From assembly GCA_905199445.1 (NCBI GenBank), contig CAJKGK010000025.1, positions 1 to 55,190 of the forward strand: a DNA stretch of 55,190 nt, written 5' to 3'. The notes under the pieces are model-generated. The model saw only the letters and a list, made by a program, of their open reading frames with translations, was not told the DNA's origin and searched no databases. The position numbers and the translations under genes were made by a program. Every line of letters begins with the position of its first letter. The first letter of the stretch is position 1. The DNA comes from an uncultured Lachnospiraceae bacterium. Its GTDB lineage: Bacteria > Bacillota > Clostridia > Lachnospirales > Lachnospiraceae. This document shows positions 34,721 to 43,746 of this stretch, piece after piece.

Positions 34721-35744
34721 AATAAGACCACAAATTACTGATTTGTGTACTCAGACGTTCATAGCTCCATGAAACCCGGCTGCGGGCAATACTGTTGGGA
34801 TCATTCACCTTAAAGCCGTTTTCATCGTAACCGTATATGACGATAAAATGGCCGGAAGACGTAAAGTCACCTGCACGCATTGAGCAAATCAGTTTCCCGC
34901 CGGAATCCAGAACATTTTTCATAGATGACTCATCCAAAGGCAGTTCCGAAGCTGATACACCATATTTATTTGCCCCATGAACCATAAATTCCCAGGATGT
35001 ACCCGCACCCTTATAAAAGAATCCCCCCTGATCACTGTCCTTTGCCAGGGCATCCGGTGTCGCCTCAGAATCTCCGGTCAAAGACACAATTACCATGGAC
35101 AGACAGACCGGACCGCAGCCGTTGACCGCAATATTACTGTCCCCATAAGGCGCATATCCCCACCGTTTGTCCCACTGCAGAAGCAGCGGATCATCCGCAT
35201 TGATCTCCTCATTGGTAAAGCCGCCGGTCACACTTCCATCGGAGGATAGATATCCGGCCACAAAATCTTCCATTTCCGGATTATTCACAAGCATAAGAAG
35301 TAGTGGTTCCGGATATTTTTCCTTTTCATCATAGATTTTCCTGATCACATCATCTCCGGAGCTCATTTCCTGAAGATGTTCATAAATTTCATTTAATTCC
35401 ATTTTTACCGGCTGTTTCAAATCACCTGGACTTTGACTGCCCTGATTAAAATCTTCCCCAGTAATGCTGCTGTAAGAAAGCGCATCCGAATCTCCTGCCT
35501 GATTCGAAAAAGCAAACTCCAGTATCGACGGATGTCTGATTTTTAACAGGCCCACAGCCAGCGTGCCAGCCAGAACAAGACCACAGCCGATCATCAAAAA
35601 TCGCCTGATCAGACGGCGTTTTCTCCGTTTTCTCTGTGCCGTTAAAATCTTGACCTGTCTGGGCGGAATATAGCGTTCATCAATCTTATATTTTTTATCG
35701 GGAATATGTTTTTTATTCGAAAGTTCTGTTTTTTGATATCTCAT
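34713..35744 (-). CDS. membrane-anchored C39-family cysteine peptidase
   Basis: A basic N-terminal stretch (KRRKRRLIRRF), then one membrane helix (LMIGCGLVLAGTLAVGLL), then an extracellular region. The C-terminal C39-like domain has the nucleophile in NGCGPVCLSMVIV, the His in SSGHFIVIYGYD and the Asp in VNDPNS, so it looks active. Orientation suggests cleavage of an outside substrate, perhaps peptidoglycan-linked or a peptide; this is inference. Two ATG codons (35750, 35744) follow AAAGGA; 35744 has the better spacing. About 343 residues. A 12-base palindrome ATTTTATAAAAT lies upstream at 35764-35775. Confidence 0.82.
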   Translation of the reverse strand: MRYQKTELSNKKHIPDKKYKIDERYIPPRQVKILTAQRKRRKRRLIRRFLMIGCGLVLAGTLAVGLLKIRHPSILEFAFSNQAGDSDALSYSSITGEDFNQGSQSPGDLKQPVKMELNEIYEHLQEMSSGDDVIRKIYDEKEKYPEPLLLMLVNNPEMEDFVAGYLSSDGSVTGGFTNEEINADDPLLLQWDKRWGYAPYGDSNIAVNGCGPVCLSMVIVSLTGDSEATPDALAKDSDQGGFFYKGAGTSWEFMVHGANKYGVSASELPLDESSMKNVLDSGGKLICSMRAGDFTSSGHFIVIYGYDENGFKVNDPNSIARSRVSWSYERLSTQISNLWSYCL

Positions 35745-35925
35745 GTTCATCGTCCTTTCTTAGGATTTTATAAAATATTTTCATCAGCCTATAAAAATTG
35801 TAACAAAATATAAAATCAAGAATATTAACGAAATCCTAAGATTGTTTAAAGAATATGGGATGATTTTCAAATCTGCCTTTCCGATTTACGAAGATAAAAA
35901 GCAGAAAAACCATTTCATTTTATCG

Positions 35926-35955
35926 CCAAAACAGGCAGGCCTTACAGCCTGCCTG
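35926..35955 (-). terminator. terminator of the deoC operon
   Basis: CAGGCAGGC and GCCTGCCTG (35932-35955) form a nine-base GC-rich stem with a six-base loop, followed by TTTT on the minus strand. Confidence 0.85.
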
Positions 35956-35971
35956 AGTTTTATGAATTTTC

Positions 35972-36631
35972 CTATTTACAATGACCTTTTACAATCTCCG
36001 TTGTAGCACTCGCGCCGATTCGATTGGCCCCGGCTTCAATCATCCGCACTGCAGTTTCATAATCCCGAATACCTCCGGATGCCTTGACGCCTATACCCTC
36101 TCCCACAGTTTCACGCATCAGCCGAACATCCTCAGCCGTTGCACCGCCGGCAGCGAATCCCGTAGATGTTTTTACAAATGCCGCACCGGCTTCGACAGCC
36201 AGTCTGCAGGCTTTTACCTTTTCCTCATTGGTTAAAAGGCATGTTTCAATAATAACCTTTACGATCGCATCTTTGCCGGCCGCCTTTACCACGCCGGAAA
36301 TATCCTCCTTGACTTTGTCATATGCCCCGGCCTTTAAATAACCCACATTAATCACCATGTCAATTTCCTGAGCGCCGTGTTCTACGGCTATACGGGTCTC
36401 AAATGCCTTTGCCATAGATGACATGGCCCCCAAAGGGAACCCTACAACACAGCAGGTTTTCACATCCGTATCTTTTAACATGCCTGCAACTAAAGGCACA
36501 TGGCAGGAGTTGACACATACCGAGCAAAAATCATATTCGATAGCCTCCCGGCATATTTTTTTAATGTCTTCTTCCGTTGCATCGCTGCGAAGTAATGTAT
36601 GGTCAAAAAATTTACTAAAGTTCTCTCTCAT
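35972..36631 (-). CDS. deoC: deoxyribose-phosphate aldolase
   Basis: Class I aldolase that splits 2-deoxyribose-5-phosphate into acetaldehyde and glyceraldehyde-3-phosphate. The Schiff-base Lys is in AAFVKTSTGF, with KVIIETCLL and the C-terminal GVKASGGIRDYETAVRMIEAGANRIGAS phosphate-binding region. 219 residues, normal. The ATG lies two bases after the stop of the glycosidase-like gene; AGGAGG is 15 bases away, so coupling with the upstream gene may help initiation. Last gene of the seven-gene sugar operon. Confidence 0.95.
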   Translation of the reverse strand: MRENFSKFFDHTLLRSDATEEDIKKICREAIEYDFCSVCVNSCHVPLVAGMLKDTDVKTCCVVGFPLGAMSSMAKAFETRIAVEHGAQEIDMVINVGYLKAGAYDKVKEDISGVVKAAGKDAIVKVIIETCLLTNEEKVKACRLAVEAGAAFVKTSTGFAAGGATAEDVRLMRETVGEGIGVKASGGIRDYETAVRMIEAGANRIGASATTEIVKGHCK

Positions 36632-36633
36632 AT

Positions 36634-38457
36634 TTAATTTTTGTTCCTCCTTTTCATACAGGCAATCATAACCTCTCCAGGTTCAAGCTGACCTACAAGA
36701 ATATTTTTATTCACTGTCAGTACACGGTTCGCCCACAGATCACCAACCAGCTCATAATTTGCATCCACTTCAAGTAGTTCCCCCACAACCGGATGATCTG
36801 ATCCATTATAAATTGAATATATAATTTCTTCATGATTATCCGATGGGAAATAATTTGCATATAAATATTCCTGTAAGGTTGGATAAAGGGGAATCGGCCG
36901 ACTGCAAAAATATGTATCCATATGGGCCGTTAAAATTTCCTTCCAGTGTTTTAACTTTTTCTTATGTTCTGGTCCAAAAGGCAGCCATGCACCAAAAATA
37001 TCCTGCCATACAGCGATTCCTGTGCCGTTAAAAATGCATCGATGAATCAGATTGTCTTTGCTTTGCCCTACAGCCCACCGATTGGTTGCCGGTGCGTTAT
37101 TTTCAGGAAACATGTATCTGAGTATAAAAGTTTCCGGCATGTCATCACAATTCATATGCTGATCCCAGGATCCTGTAATTGTCTCAATACATTTTGTATT
37201 CGCCGGATGAACCTCTGTACAAAAAAGTACACCGGGGCGGACAGCATCAATGCGCTCCCTGAAACCTGCGGGTACACTGTCCATTGTATCAAACCATATA
37301 CCGTCAATATTGGTCTGCTCAACGACATCCACAATATTTTCCACAACACTTTCCGGTGATTCGTCAAAACGGATATCCCATGGCTTATAAGGTAAAAATA
37401 CCTTAACCCCCTTTTCATGAGCCCGTTCACAAAATCTTTTTACGCCTGCCTTTCCTCCGGGAATATCATTATTAAAATCCCATTGTTTTCGCTGATCTAC
37501 GCCAAGGCGGGGATATTGAAACCACAGTAAGATTGAATCAATTCCGCCTAACTCCTGGCTGTCATCAATTAATCTTTCCGGTTCGAATTCCTTTGTATCA
37601 TAATTAAAGATTTCCTTTGAATAGGCATATGTGAAATGTTGGTATAAAATATCCCGATACCATTTCAAATCATCTCTTGCATACTCGCTTAAATCCATGT
37701 GGGCCTTGATTCTTTGGCGCCATGCATCAAAGGCCTCACACCATCCGTTATTTAAAGCAAAAAATCTGACCTCAAAAACATCTGCAAGCTGGGATGCAGA
37801 TAGACGGAGTAATAATCGATTATTTTTCAGAGTATCTTCATCCTTAATTGCCAGTATATCACAATTACGATTTTGATTCCAGGCATCAATAAAGCCCGAA
37901 TAATTTCTAAATTCCATAGAAAATCCTGTCTTCTGATCCGGAGCAACATTGCATATAGGCAGATCATATTCTTCATGGAGGCACATGGCACTTCGACCAT
38001 CAGGCCTGGGAACTGGATTTGACGACAAATACCACTGGTTTCCAATACCAAATTGAGCAAAAAACGGAATATGCATAAAAACCTCTTTCTGGTCATCATT
38101 TTCCCATTCTGCCCCCATCTGATACAACAACGTAAAACTTTCCTCAGCCTCTGAAAGCAGACTCACTCTAATTCTAATCTTTTCTACCGGCGCTTCCATT
38201 TCAAACGCTATACCTTCCTGACTGAGATCTTTTAAAATATCTGTATGAACGACCTTACAATCACCCGATGAAAACTTCTGCTTTAAAATGAAAAGATCAA
38301 AAAAATTTACAGGATTCATCAGCCATGGCAGTTTTTCAGATTCATTTCTGATATATGTTATATTTTCCAGCTTAAGTCCCTGACGATAATCAATTAAAAT
38401 TTCCATCTTCTGATTTGCAATAAGAACTTTATTCTGGTCCGTATATTGTGTGATCAT
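36634..38457 (-). CDS. TIM-barrel glycosidase-like protein of the sugar operon
   Basis: A 607-residue soluble protein. The N-terminal about 230 residues are beta-rich, like a sugar-hydrolase accessory domain. The central part looks like a catalytic barrel: GIDSILLWFQYPRLGVDQRKQ, FCERAHEKGVKVFLPYKPWD, IDGIWFDTMDSVPAGFRERI (Asp likely catalytic) and RPGVLFCTEVHP (Glu likely catalytic). The C-terminal 100 residues form a further beta domain. It resembles proteins with a DUF6259-type domain; no GH family can be named with certainty. No signal peptide, so it acts on an imported glycoside. Its ribosome binding site lies in the last codons of the upstream gene. Confidence 0.7.
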   Translation of the reverse strand: MITQYTDQNKVLIANQKMEILIDYRQGLKLENITYIRNESEKLPWLMNPVNFFDLFILKQKFSSGDCKVVHTDILKDLSQEGIAFEMEAPVEKIRIRVSLLSEAEESFTLLYQMGAEWENDDQKEVFMHIPFFAQFGIGNQWYLSSNPVPRPDGRSAMCLHEEYDLPICNVAPDQKTGFSMEFRNYSGFIDAWNQNRNCDILAIKDEDTLKNNRLLLRLSASQLADVFEVRFFALNNGWCEAFDAWRQRIKAHMDLSEYARDDLKWYRDILYQHFTYAYSKEIFNYDTKEFEPERLIDDSQELGGIDSILLWFQYPRLGVDQRKQWDFNNDIPGGKAGVKRFCERAHEKGVKVFLPYKPWDIRFDESPESVVENIVDVVEQTNIDGIWFDTMDSVPAGFRERIDAVRPGVLFCTEVHPANTKCIETITGSWDQHMNCDDMPETFILRYMFPENNAPATNRWAVGQSKDNLIHRCIFNGTGIAVWQDIFGAWLPFGPEHKKKLKHWKEILTAHMDTYFCSRPIPLYPTLQEYLYANYFPSDNHEEIIYSIYNGSDHPVVGELLEVDANYELVGDLWANRVLTVNKNILVGQLEPGEVMIACMKRRNKN

Positions 38458-38463
38458 GGTTGG

Positions 38464-39174
38464 TTACACCTCCTTCACGCATCTGAAAGATGTTGTTTGA
38501 CAACGGTTTTGTCCCTCATTTAAAAGCTGAAATTTCAAATGATGATTTGTCGGTCTGGCCCCGCCGTCGGTATGCCAGAAATGAGGAGCCTGAAAATAAC
38601 AGCCGCCTCTTAAAAATGTAAAACGGTGCATACCATCATCAATAAAATCTTCGACCCATTCATGGGCATTGCCGCACATATCCATCACACCAAAGGGGCT
38701 GGCCCCCTGAGGATATTGATTCACAGGCGTCAAACGTCCGGTATCATGATTACATTTTGTTTTATCCAGATAATCCCCATAGGGATACAGAAGTTTTTTG
38801 GGCCCCGCTGCAATATACTGCCACTCATAATCATATGGCAGCCTTTTTCCTGCCCATGCCGCATAAGCCCTGGCATCTTCCTGACTGACCCATGTAACAG
38901 GATCATTTACCTGAAGTTCTGGGCATTTCCCGTTGACCCAATGCTTCAGAAAATTATGGTCATCCTTAGGACGATATCCGGTTGCATCTATAAAGACTTT
39001 AAACTTCCCATTTGTGACCGGATATTTATCCACCCAAAGTTCCTTAATATCAACCATGCGTGGGCCGTGATCGTACTCACAGTCCCCCTCCATAATCCGA
39101 TGCACAACCCTGTAAATATACCGATCCGGCATAATATGGATCATCTGGTCAAGATCCGATATCTTTGTTTCCAT
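38464..39174 (-). CDS. SUMF1/FGE-fold protein lacking the FGE cysteines
   Basis: 236 residues of the formylglycine-generating-enzyme fold: VDKYPVTNGKFKVFIDATGYRP, DPVTWVSQEDARAYAAWAGKRLPYDYEWQYIAAG, FGVMDMCGNAHEWVEDF and FLRGGCYF. In true FGE the two active cysteines follow RGGS at set positions (RGGSYLCHxSYC); here those positions are Gln195 and Trp200. So it is unlikely to make formylglycine and more likely acts as a sugar-binding or other enzyme of the same fold. GAGGGGATAAC precedes the ATG. It lies 65 bases after the kinase gene and six before the glycosidase-like gene. Confidence 0.82.
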   Translation of the reverse strand: METKISDLDQMIHIMPDRYIYRVVHRIMEGDCEYDHGPRMVDIKELWVDKYPVTNGKFKVFIDATGYRPKDDHNFLKHWVNGKCPELQVNDPVTWVSQEDARAYAAWAGKRLPYDYEWQYIAAGPKKLLYPYGDYLDKTKCNHDTGRLTPVNQYPQGASPFGVMDMCGNAHEWVEDFIDDGMHRFTFLRGGCYFQAPHFWHTDGGARPTNHHLKFQLLNEGQNRCQTTSFRCVKEV

Positions 39175-39239
39175 GTTATCCCCTCAATCCTTTATTTTCA
39201 GATAAAATTTATTCAATCTATTGCTTTTAATTTTCATGC

Positions 39240-40166
39240 TTAGTTATAATACTTCATAATTTCCTGCTTATAAGGCATGGACGGCGCAGTGCCCATTTTT
39301 GTTACGGCCAGGCTGCTTACAACCGAGGCATATTTAATAGCCTGAAAAAAGGTCATACCCTGCGCCAGACCAGATGCAAGGCCACCATTAAAGGCATCGC
39401 CTGCGCCTGTTGTATCTACAACCTGACCAATGCGAATAGGACTTACAAACATTTCCTGAGATCCATCCGTCGCATAGGCCCCCATTTCTCCCAACGTAAT
39501 AACAACCTTGCCCACACCTCTATCCAAAAGATTTTGTGCAGCCTTCCTTACGCTGGTCTGATCCTTATTATTTACAGAGAGCCCTGTTAAACTGGCGGCT
39601 TCTGTTTCATTTGGAGTTAAAATATCCACGGACCTAAGCAGCTCATCATTCAGTTGTTTTGCAGGAGCAGGATTTAAAATCGTTAAAATCCCTCTGGACT
39701 TCGCATATTTAATAACAGCTTCCGTAGCCTCCAGATTGGTTTCCAACTGAGCCAGAACAATATCTGCATCTGCCAGCACCTCTTTTGTATAGGATATATC
39801 TTCTTCCGTAAAATGTTCACAGGCCCCAAGGGTAACAACGATTTCATTCTGCGCAGTTTTTTCATCCACAATAATTAGTGCTGCACCGGTTTCATAGGAC
39901 TGATCAATCAGTATTCCTTTCATTTCCATGGCTTCATTCTGATAAAAAGCCTGAGCCATCTCCCCTAGCGCATCTTTTCCTAATTTCGTAATCAATGTCA
40001 CATCTTCCCCTGTTCGATGAATAGCAATGGCCTGATTTGATCCTTTGCCTCCAGGACCGCTCCTAAAATACTTTCCCAGTATGGTCTGACCTGGTACAGG
40101 AAGCTGAGGGGCAAAGGCTGTTAAATCCGTGACATAGCTTCCAAATACGACAATCTTCTTACGCAT
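39240..40166 (-). CDS. rbsK: ribokinase-family sugar kinase (PfkB), possibly deoxyribokinase
   Basis: PfkB-family kinase using ATP to phosphorylate a pentose at the 5-hydroxyl. The sugar-side motif SGPGGKGSNQAIAIHR and the catalytic anion hole DTTGAGDAFNGGLASG are clear; NPAPAKQL and TPNETEAASLTG are family-typical. The N-terminal signature reads GSYVTDLTAFAP in place of the ribokinase GSxNxD form, so ribose specificity is not certain. With deoC two genes downstream, 2-deoxyribose is an attractive substrate (inference). 308 residues. The second gap of the operon (65 bases) follows. Confidence 0.85.
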   Translation of the reverse strand: MRKKIVVFGSYVTDLTAFAPQLPVPGQTILGKYFRSGPGGKGSNQAIAIHRTGEDVTLITKLGKDALGEMAQAFYQNEAMEMKGILIDQSYETGAALIIVDEKTAQNEIVVTLGACEHFTEEDISYTKEVLADADIVLAQLETNLEATEAVIKYAKSRGILTILNPAPAKQLNDELLRSVDILTPNETEAASLTGLSVNNKDQTSVRKAAQNLLDRGVGKVVITLGEMGAYATDGSQEMFVSPIRIGQVVDTTGAGDAFNGGLASGLAQGMTFFQAIKYASVVSSLAVTKMGTAPSMPYKQEIMKYYN

Positions 40167-40183
40167 AATATACCTCCCCAGAT

Positions 40184-41023
40184 TTATTTCACAGAACCTT
40201 CGGTCAAACCAGTCACATAGTATTTCTGGAAAAATGCAAATAATATAATTCCCGGAAGGGAGGCAACTAACGAGGCAGCTGCCAGCATACCATCTCTGGA
40301 TTGACCTGCAAGTCCTATATATTGGTACAGCTTCATTGATAATGTAAAAGATTCATTGGATTTCAAAAAGCATAAAGCAAAGAAAAATTCATTCCACGCA
40401 CCAATAAACGCAAAGATTCCTGCAGTTAAAACGCCAGGCAATATATTGGGAAGCATCACTTTTGTAAACATCTTAAAAATTCCGCATCCATCTATAGATG
40501 CAGCCTCCTCCAGCTCAATGGGAAAACCGGCCACAAAACCTTTAAGAAGCCATAAAGTTGTAGGAATAGACCAGATTGTATATACAAGAATCAAGCCCCC
40601 CAATGAATCAGTAAGCCCCATACTTCGCAGAAAAATATATAACGGCACAGTTAATGTAATGACAGGAATCATCTGACTGAGCACAATCCATCCTTGAATC
40701 GCTGGATTAAATTTGCTTCTTATTCTGGCAATAGCATAGGCGGCCGGAAGCGCCAAAATAATCGTCAGAAACATTGTAGCCAAAGCCAATATAATGCTGT
40801 TTTTAATCCCCCTAAAGAACTCCATATCTGCAAAAAGTTCCTTAATATTATTCAGAGTAAAGGTCTCAGGAATTAAATGAGGCGTTAATGAATTAATTTC
40901 TCCTTCTAATTTAAAAGTGTGACTGATACATACCAGAAAGGGGAAAATAATAAAAACCATCAGTACAAACATTAAAATCAGCTTCAATATTTGAAAGATT
41001 ATTCCTTTAGCTTTTCTATTCAT
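40184..41023 (-). CDS. sugar ABC transporter permease, MalG type
   Basis: Integral membrane subunit of a family-1 carbohydrate importer. Six hydrophobic helices, with the cytoplasmic EAA loop ELEEAASIDGCGIFKMFTKVMLP that docks the ATPase. 279 residues, normal for MalG-type permeases. It overlaps the stop of the partner permease gene by one base. No ATP-binding subunit is encoded in the operon, so a shared MsmK-type ATPase elsewhere must serve. Confidence 0.93.
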   Translation of the reverse strand: MNRKAKGIIFQILKLILMFVLMVFIIFPFLVCISHTFKLEGEINSLTPHLIPETFTLNNIKELFADMEFFRGIKNSIILALATMFLTIILALPAAYAIARIRSKFNPAIQGWIVLSQMIPVITLTVPLYIFLRSMGLTDSLGGLILVYTIWSIPTTLWLLKGFVAGFPIELEEAASIDGCGIFKMFTKVMLPNILPGVLTAGIFAFIGAWNEFFFALCFLKSNESFTLSMKLYQYIGLAGQSRDGMLAAASLVASLPGIILFAFFQKYYVTGLTEGSVK

Positions 41024-41931
41024 CAGTTAACCCCCTTATCCCTGGAATTCATTGCTTTAATATAGATAAATATTAACACGGAAACACAGGCAATCATAAT
41101 ATTGCCGTAAGCACTGGCATATCCGAAATTTCCATATGTAAATCCTTGCCGATAGGCTTCAACCATTGGAGTTAAGGTTGCCGAACCCGGACCGCCTTTC
41201 GTTAGAAGATACTGACTGGAAAAATCATTCATAATCCAGACTATGATAAGAGACATCGTAATGGCTGTCGTCTGATTTAAATATGGTAATATCACATACC
41301 TAAAATATTTAATCGGGCTTGCACCGTCAAGCAGCGCAGCTTCATAAATATCTGTGGGAACCTGCTGCAAGGTTGCCAAAAAAGACAATGTGGTAAAAGG
41401 GATACAGCCCCATATAAAAACAATAATAATGGTATATTTAGCAAAATTAACATCTGTCGTCCAGTTAATGGCTTCATCTATAATGTTGAACTTTAATAAA
41501 TATGCATTCAAATAACCGCTGACCGGATTAAAAATTGCTTTCCACATAGCAACCTTGGCAATGGGAGGCACTGCCCACGGTATAATCAGCAGAGCTCTCC
41601 ACAAACCACGCATAGGGATCTTGCTGTTCAAAAGCAAGGCAAGCATCATACTGATAATATAAATGGCAATAACCGAAATAAGCAGCATAATACCTATATT
41701 TTTAAAAGCAGTCAGCAGATATCCGGAATTATAAATACCAATATAATTCTCAAAACCGTTAAATTCGATAGGTCGGCCGACTTTATAATTTGTAAAACCC
41801 AGATAAATACCTCTCAATGTGGGGTAAAGACTGAGGCATAAAATCATGATGCCGATTGGTATCAAAAGCAACAGCTTTTTCCGTTTGCTCCTGCTAAGGC
41901 TTCCCTGCTTCACCCGTCCTGTTTTTATCAT
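41023..41931 (-). CDS. sugar ABC transporter permease, MalF type
   Basis: Partner permease with a basic N-terminus and six membrane segments; EAA loop YEAALLDGASPIKYFRYVILPYL. 302 residues, the short MalF form of Gram-positive bacteria. It begins 26 bases after the solute-binding protein gene. Together with the MalG-type subunit it forms the membrane channel. Confidence 0.93.
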   Translation of the reverse strand: MIKTGRVKQGSLSRSKRKKLLLLIPIGIMILCLSLYPTLRGIYLGFTNYKVGRPIEFNGFENYIGIYNSGYLLTAFKNIGIMLLISVIAIYIISMMLALLLNSKIPMRGLWRALLIIPWAVPPIAKVAMWKAIFNPVSGYLNAYLLKFNIIDEAINWTTDVNFAKYTIIIVFIWGCIPFTTLSFLATLQQVPTDIYEAALLDGASPIKYFRYVILPYLNQTTAITMSLIIVWIMNDFSSQYLLTKGGPGSATLTPMVEAYRQGFTYGNFGYASAYGNIMIACVSVLIFIYIKAMNSRDKGVN

Positions 41932-41957
41932 ATGATTCGCCCCCCAATAAACAGTTT

Positions 41958-43295
41958 TTATCTGTTTTCATTAAGAATCCTTGTGCCTTCCGATTCAAAA
42001 CGGCTGACAAATTCATCAAAGTCAATGGTACCTGTAAAATATTCCGAACATAAAGTTAAAGCAACGCCTTCTGTGAACTGTCCCCATCCCGGCAATTTCA
42101 CATACTCAGGCAGTACATTTTTCTGAACCGCCTGCTGGCAAAGATCCCAGGCATACTCAGATGTATTCAGGCTTTCGTCCTGAATTGCAGAATTTCTTCC
42201 CGGCATAATATATGCGGCCTTTGCAATTTTAAGGGTATTTTCCTTATTCCAATACCATTTAAGGAATTCATAAGCTTCTTCTTTATGCTTACTGTCCTTT
42301 GGCACACTAAGAGTCTGTATATAACCATAAACACTTGTACTGTTCACAGCAATTGGTGCAGCTACACCCCAGTCAATTGCATCCATACCCTCGGTCTCAT
42401 TAATAAACTGTGACCGATACCAGCATCCGTAACCGACAAGCATTCCCGACTTTCCGCCCATAAATTCATTAAGTGCAATTGTATTGGCATCGGTTGAAAG
42501 CATGGATTGTGAAATTAGTCCTTCATCAAATAACGCTTTTATTTTCTTAAAAAATTCTCTTGACTCATCATTTAATTTAACCTCATAGCTGCCGTCTTCC
42601 TTGGCATATACCAGCGGATCGCCGATTTTAGGTGCCCATACTTCCGTAAAAACTCTGCCAAAATGGTCAGGTCCCGGGAAACTCATACCCTGAATGCCTT
42701 CTTTTTCCTGTATCATTCTGGCTACTTCCACCATTTCGTCAAAGGTCCACGGATCTTCCATAGTTGGAGGTGTAATGTTATATTTTTCAAAAATTTCTTT
42801 ATTGTAAAATGTCACATCAACCTCATATTGAATGGGAATCCCTACGATTGAACCGTCTGATGCGGTTAAACCGCTCCAAATATCTTCGTTGACATCGGCT
42901 TTATCTTCTTCTGTAAGCATAACCGACATATCATCCAGATAGCCCAGATCTTTCCAATCTGCGATAATCGGCTGAGCATAATGAAAGATATCCGGCACAT
43001 CGCCGGTTTCAAAAGCTGTAAGCAGCTCATTTGTTGCGGTTGCCCAGTCTGCGGACTGTAATTCCACCTGAATATCAGGATGTGCGGCATTCCACTCATC
43101 AATCACAGCTTTCTGTGCTTCCTGTTCAGCCTTAATCCAGGCAAGCGTTTTAAAAGTCAGTTTCACAGGCTCTTTTCCATTTTCCCCATCGCTTTGACTA
43201 CTTCCCCCTGCGTCTCCACTGCCGCCACAGCCTGCCAATAATCCCCCCATAATTACCGCTGCCATCATTAAAGAAACCTCTCTGCGCCATTTCAT
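41958..43295 (-). CDS. family-1 extracellular solute-binding lipoprotein
   Basis: Lipid-anchored sugar receptor of an ABC importer. The signal peptide ends in a lipobox, GLLAGCGGSG, with Cys as the new N-terminus, followed by a Gly/Ser/Asp-rich linker and a MalE/UgpB-type domain (LTFKTLAW, HPDIQVELQ, TGDVPDIFHY). The start is ATG 43295, eight bases after AAAGGAG; in-frame codons further upstream are not supported. 445 residues. It is the first gene of the sugar operon, directly below the LacI operator and a leader hairpin. The ligand is unknown; a pentose-containing glycoside is inferred from the operon. Confidence 0.93.
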   Translation of the reverse strand: MKWRREVSLMMAAVIMGGLLAGCGGSGDAGGSSQSDGENGKEPVKLTFKTLAWIKAEQEAQKAVIDEWNAAHPDIQVELQSADWATATNELLTAFETGDVPDIFHYAQPIIADWKDLGYLDDMSVMLTEEDKADVNEDIWSGLTASDGSIVGIPIQYEVDVTFYNKEIFEKYNITPPTMEDPWTFDEMVEVARMIQEKEGIQGMSFPGPDHFGRVFTEVWAPKIGDPLVYAKEDGSYEVKLNDESREFFKKIKALFDEGLISQSMLSTDANTIALNEFMGGKSGMLVGYGCWYRSQFINETEGMDAIDWGVAAPIAVNSTSVYGYIQTLSVPKDSKHKEEAYEFLKWYWNKENTLKIAKAAYIMPGRNSAIQDESLNTSEYAWDLCQQAVQKNVLPEYVKLPGWGQFTEGVALTLCSEYFTGTIDFDEFVSRFESEGTRILNENR

Positions 43296-43336
43296 AAGTA
43301 CTTCTCCTTTCATAAACAAAACCCCTTTAGGCTGGG

Positions 43337-43363
43337 ATCAGAAACGGCCGGCCCGTTTCTGAT
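43337..43363 (-). promoter_or_regulatory. leader hairpin of the sugar operon
   Basis: ATCAGAAACGG and CCGTTTCTGAT form a perfect 11-base stem with a five-base loop (CCGGC), between the promoter and the first ribosome binding site. No T-run follows, so it is not a terminator; it may stabilise the 5' end of the mRNA. Confidence 0.6.
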
Positions 43364-43392
43364 TATCTTCCTTGTCCGAATTAGTAGATAAA

Positions 43393-43460
43393 TTAACTCA
43401 TAATATGGAAGCGCTACCACATCTTGAGTTAAGAATAGCATTGTTGTTTTTTAATGTCAA
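43393..43460 (-). promoter_or_regulatory. sugar operon promoter with nested LacI operator
   Basis: On the minus strand TTGACA (43455-43460), 17 bases and TATTCT (43432-43437). Directly downstream is a 40-base dyad (43393-43432) with 16 of 20 symmetric positions: outer arms TTAACTCA and TGAGTTAA, and a central LacI/cre-like TGGAAGCGCTACCA (43406-43419), both centred at the same point. The divergent lacI gene is the likely source of the repressor; CcpA could also bind the centre. Confidence 0.8.
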
Positions 43461-43680
43461 TCTATTTTGCATTTGCATATGAATAAACGTGATTTTGCAC
43501 ATTTTCGCCTTATATTTTATATATAATATGCCAATGCAAAATAAATTTTCAAACTTTTCAGAAATATATTTTTTTAATTCAGTAAATTTACATTGCTATT
43601 CTCAGAAAAATAATTTATAATAGCAATTAAGAAATTCAGCTTTGAACATGGATAATTTTTCTTTTTACCTTCTAATTTTG

Positions 43681-43694
43681 TGGAAGCGTTTTTC
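43681..43694 (+). promoter_or_regulatory. LacI-type operator upstream of lacI
   Basis: TGGAAGCGTTTTTC shares TGGAAGCG with the operator at 43406-43419 and sits about 53 bases before the lacI start, suiting autoregulation. The 451-bp gap 43296-43746 holds the divergent promoters and these operators; the AT-rich stretch 43480-43680 shows nothing else I can support. Confidence 0.5.
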
Positions 43695-43746
43695 TTTTTT
43701 ATAAGTTTATGGTAATTTTTTCCTGATAATTTTTTGGAGGTAAAAC

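Noticed and set aside
38464..39174. Maturase for the sulfatase at 12105-13607
   Set aside because: Both FGE active cysteine positions are substituted and the genes are 25 kb apart under different regulators.
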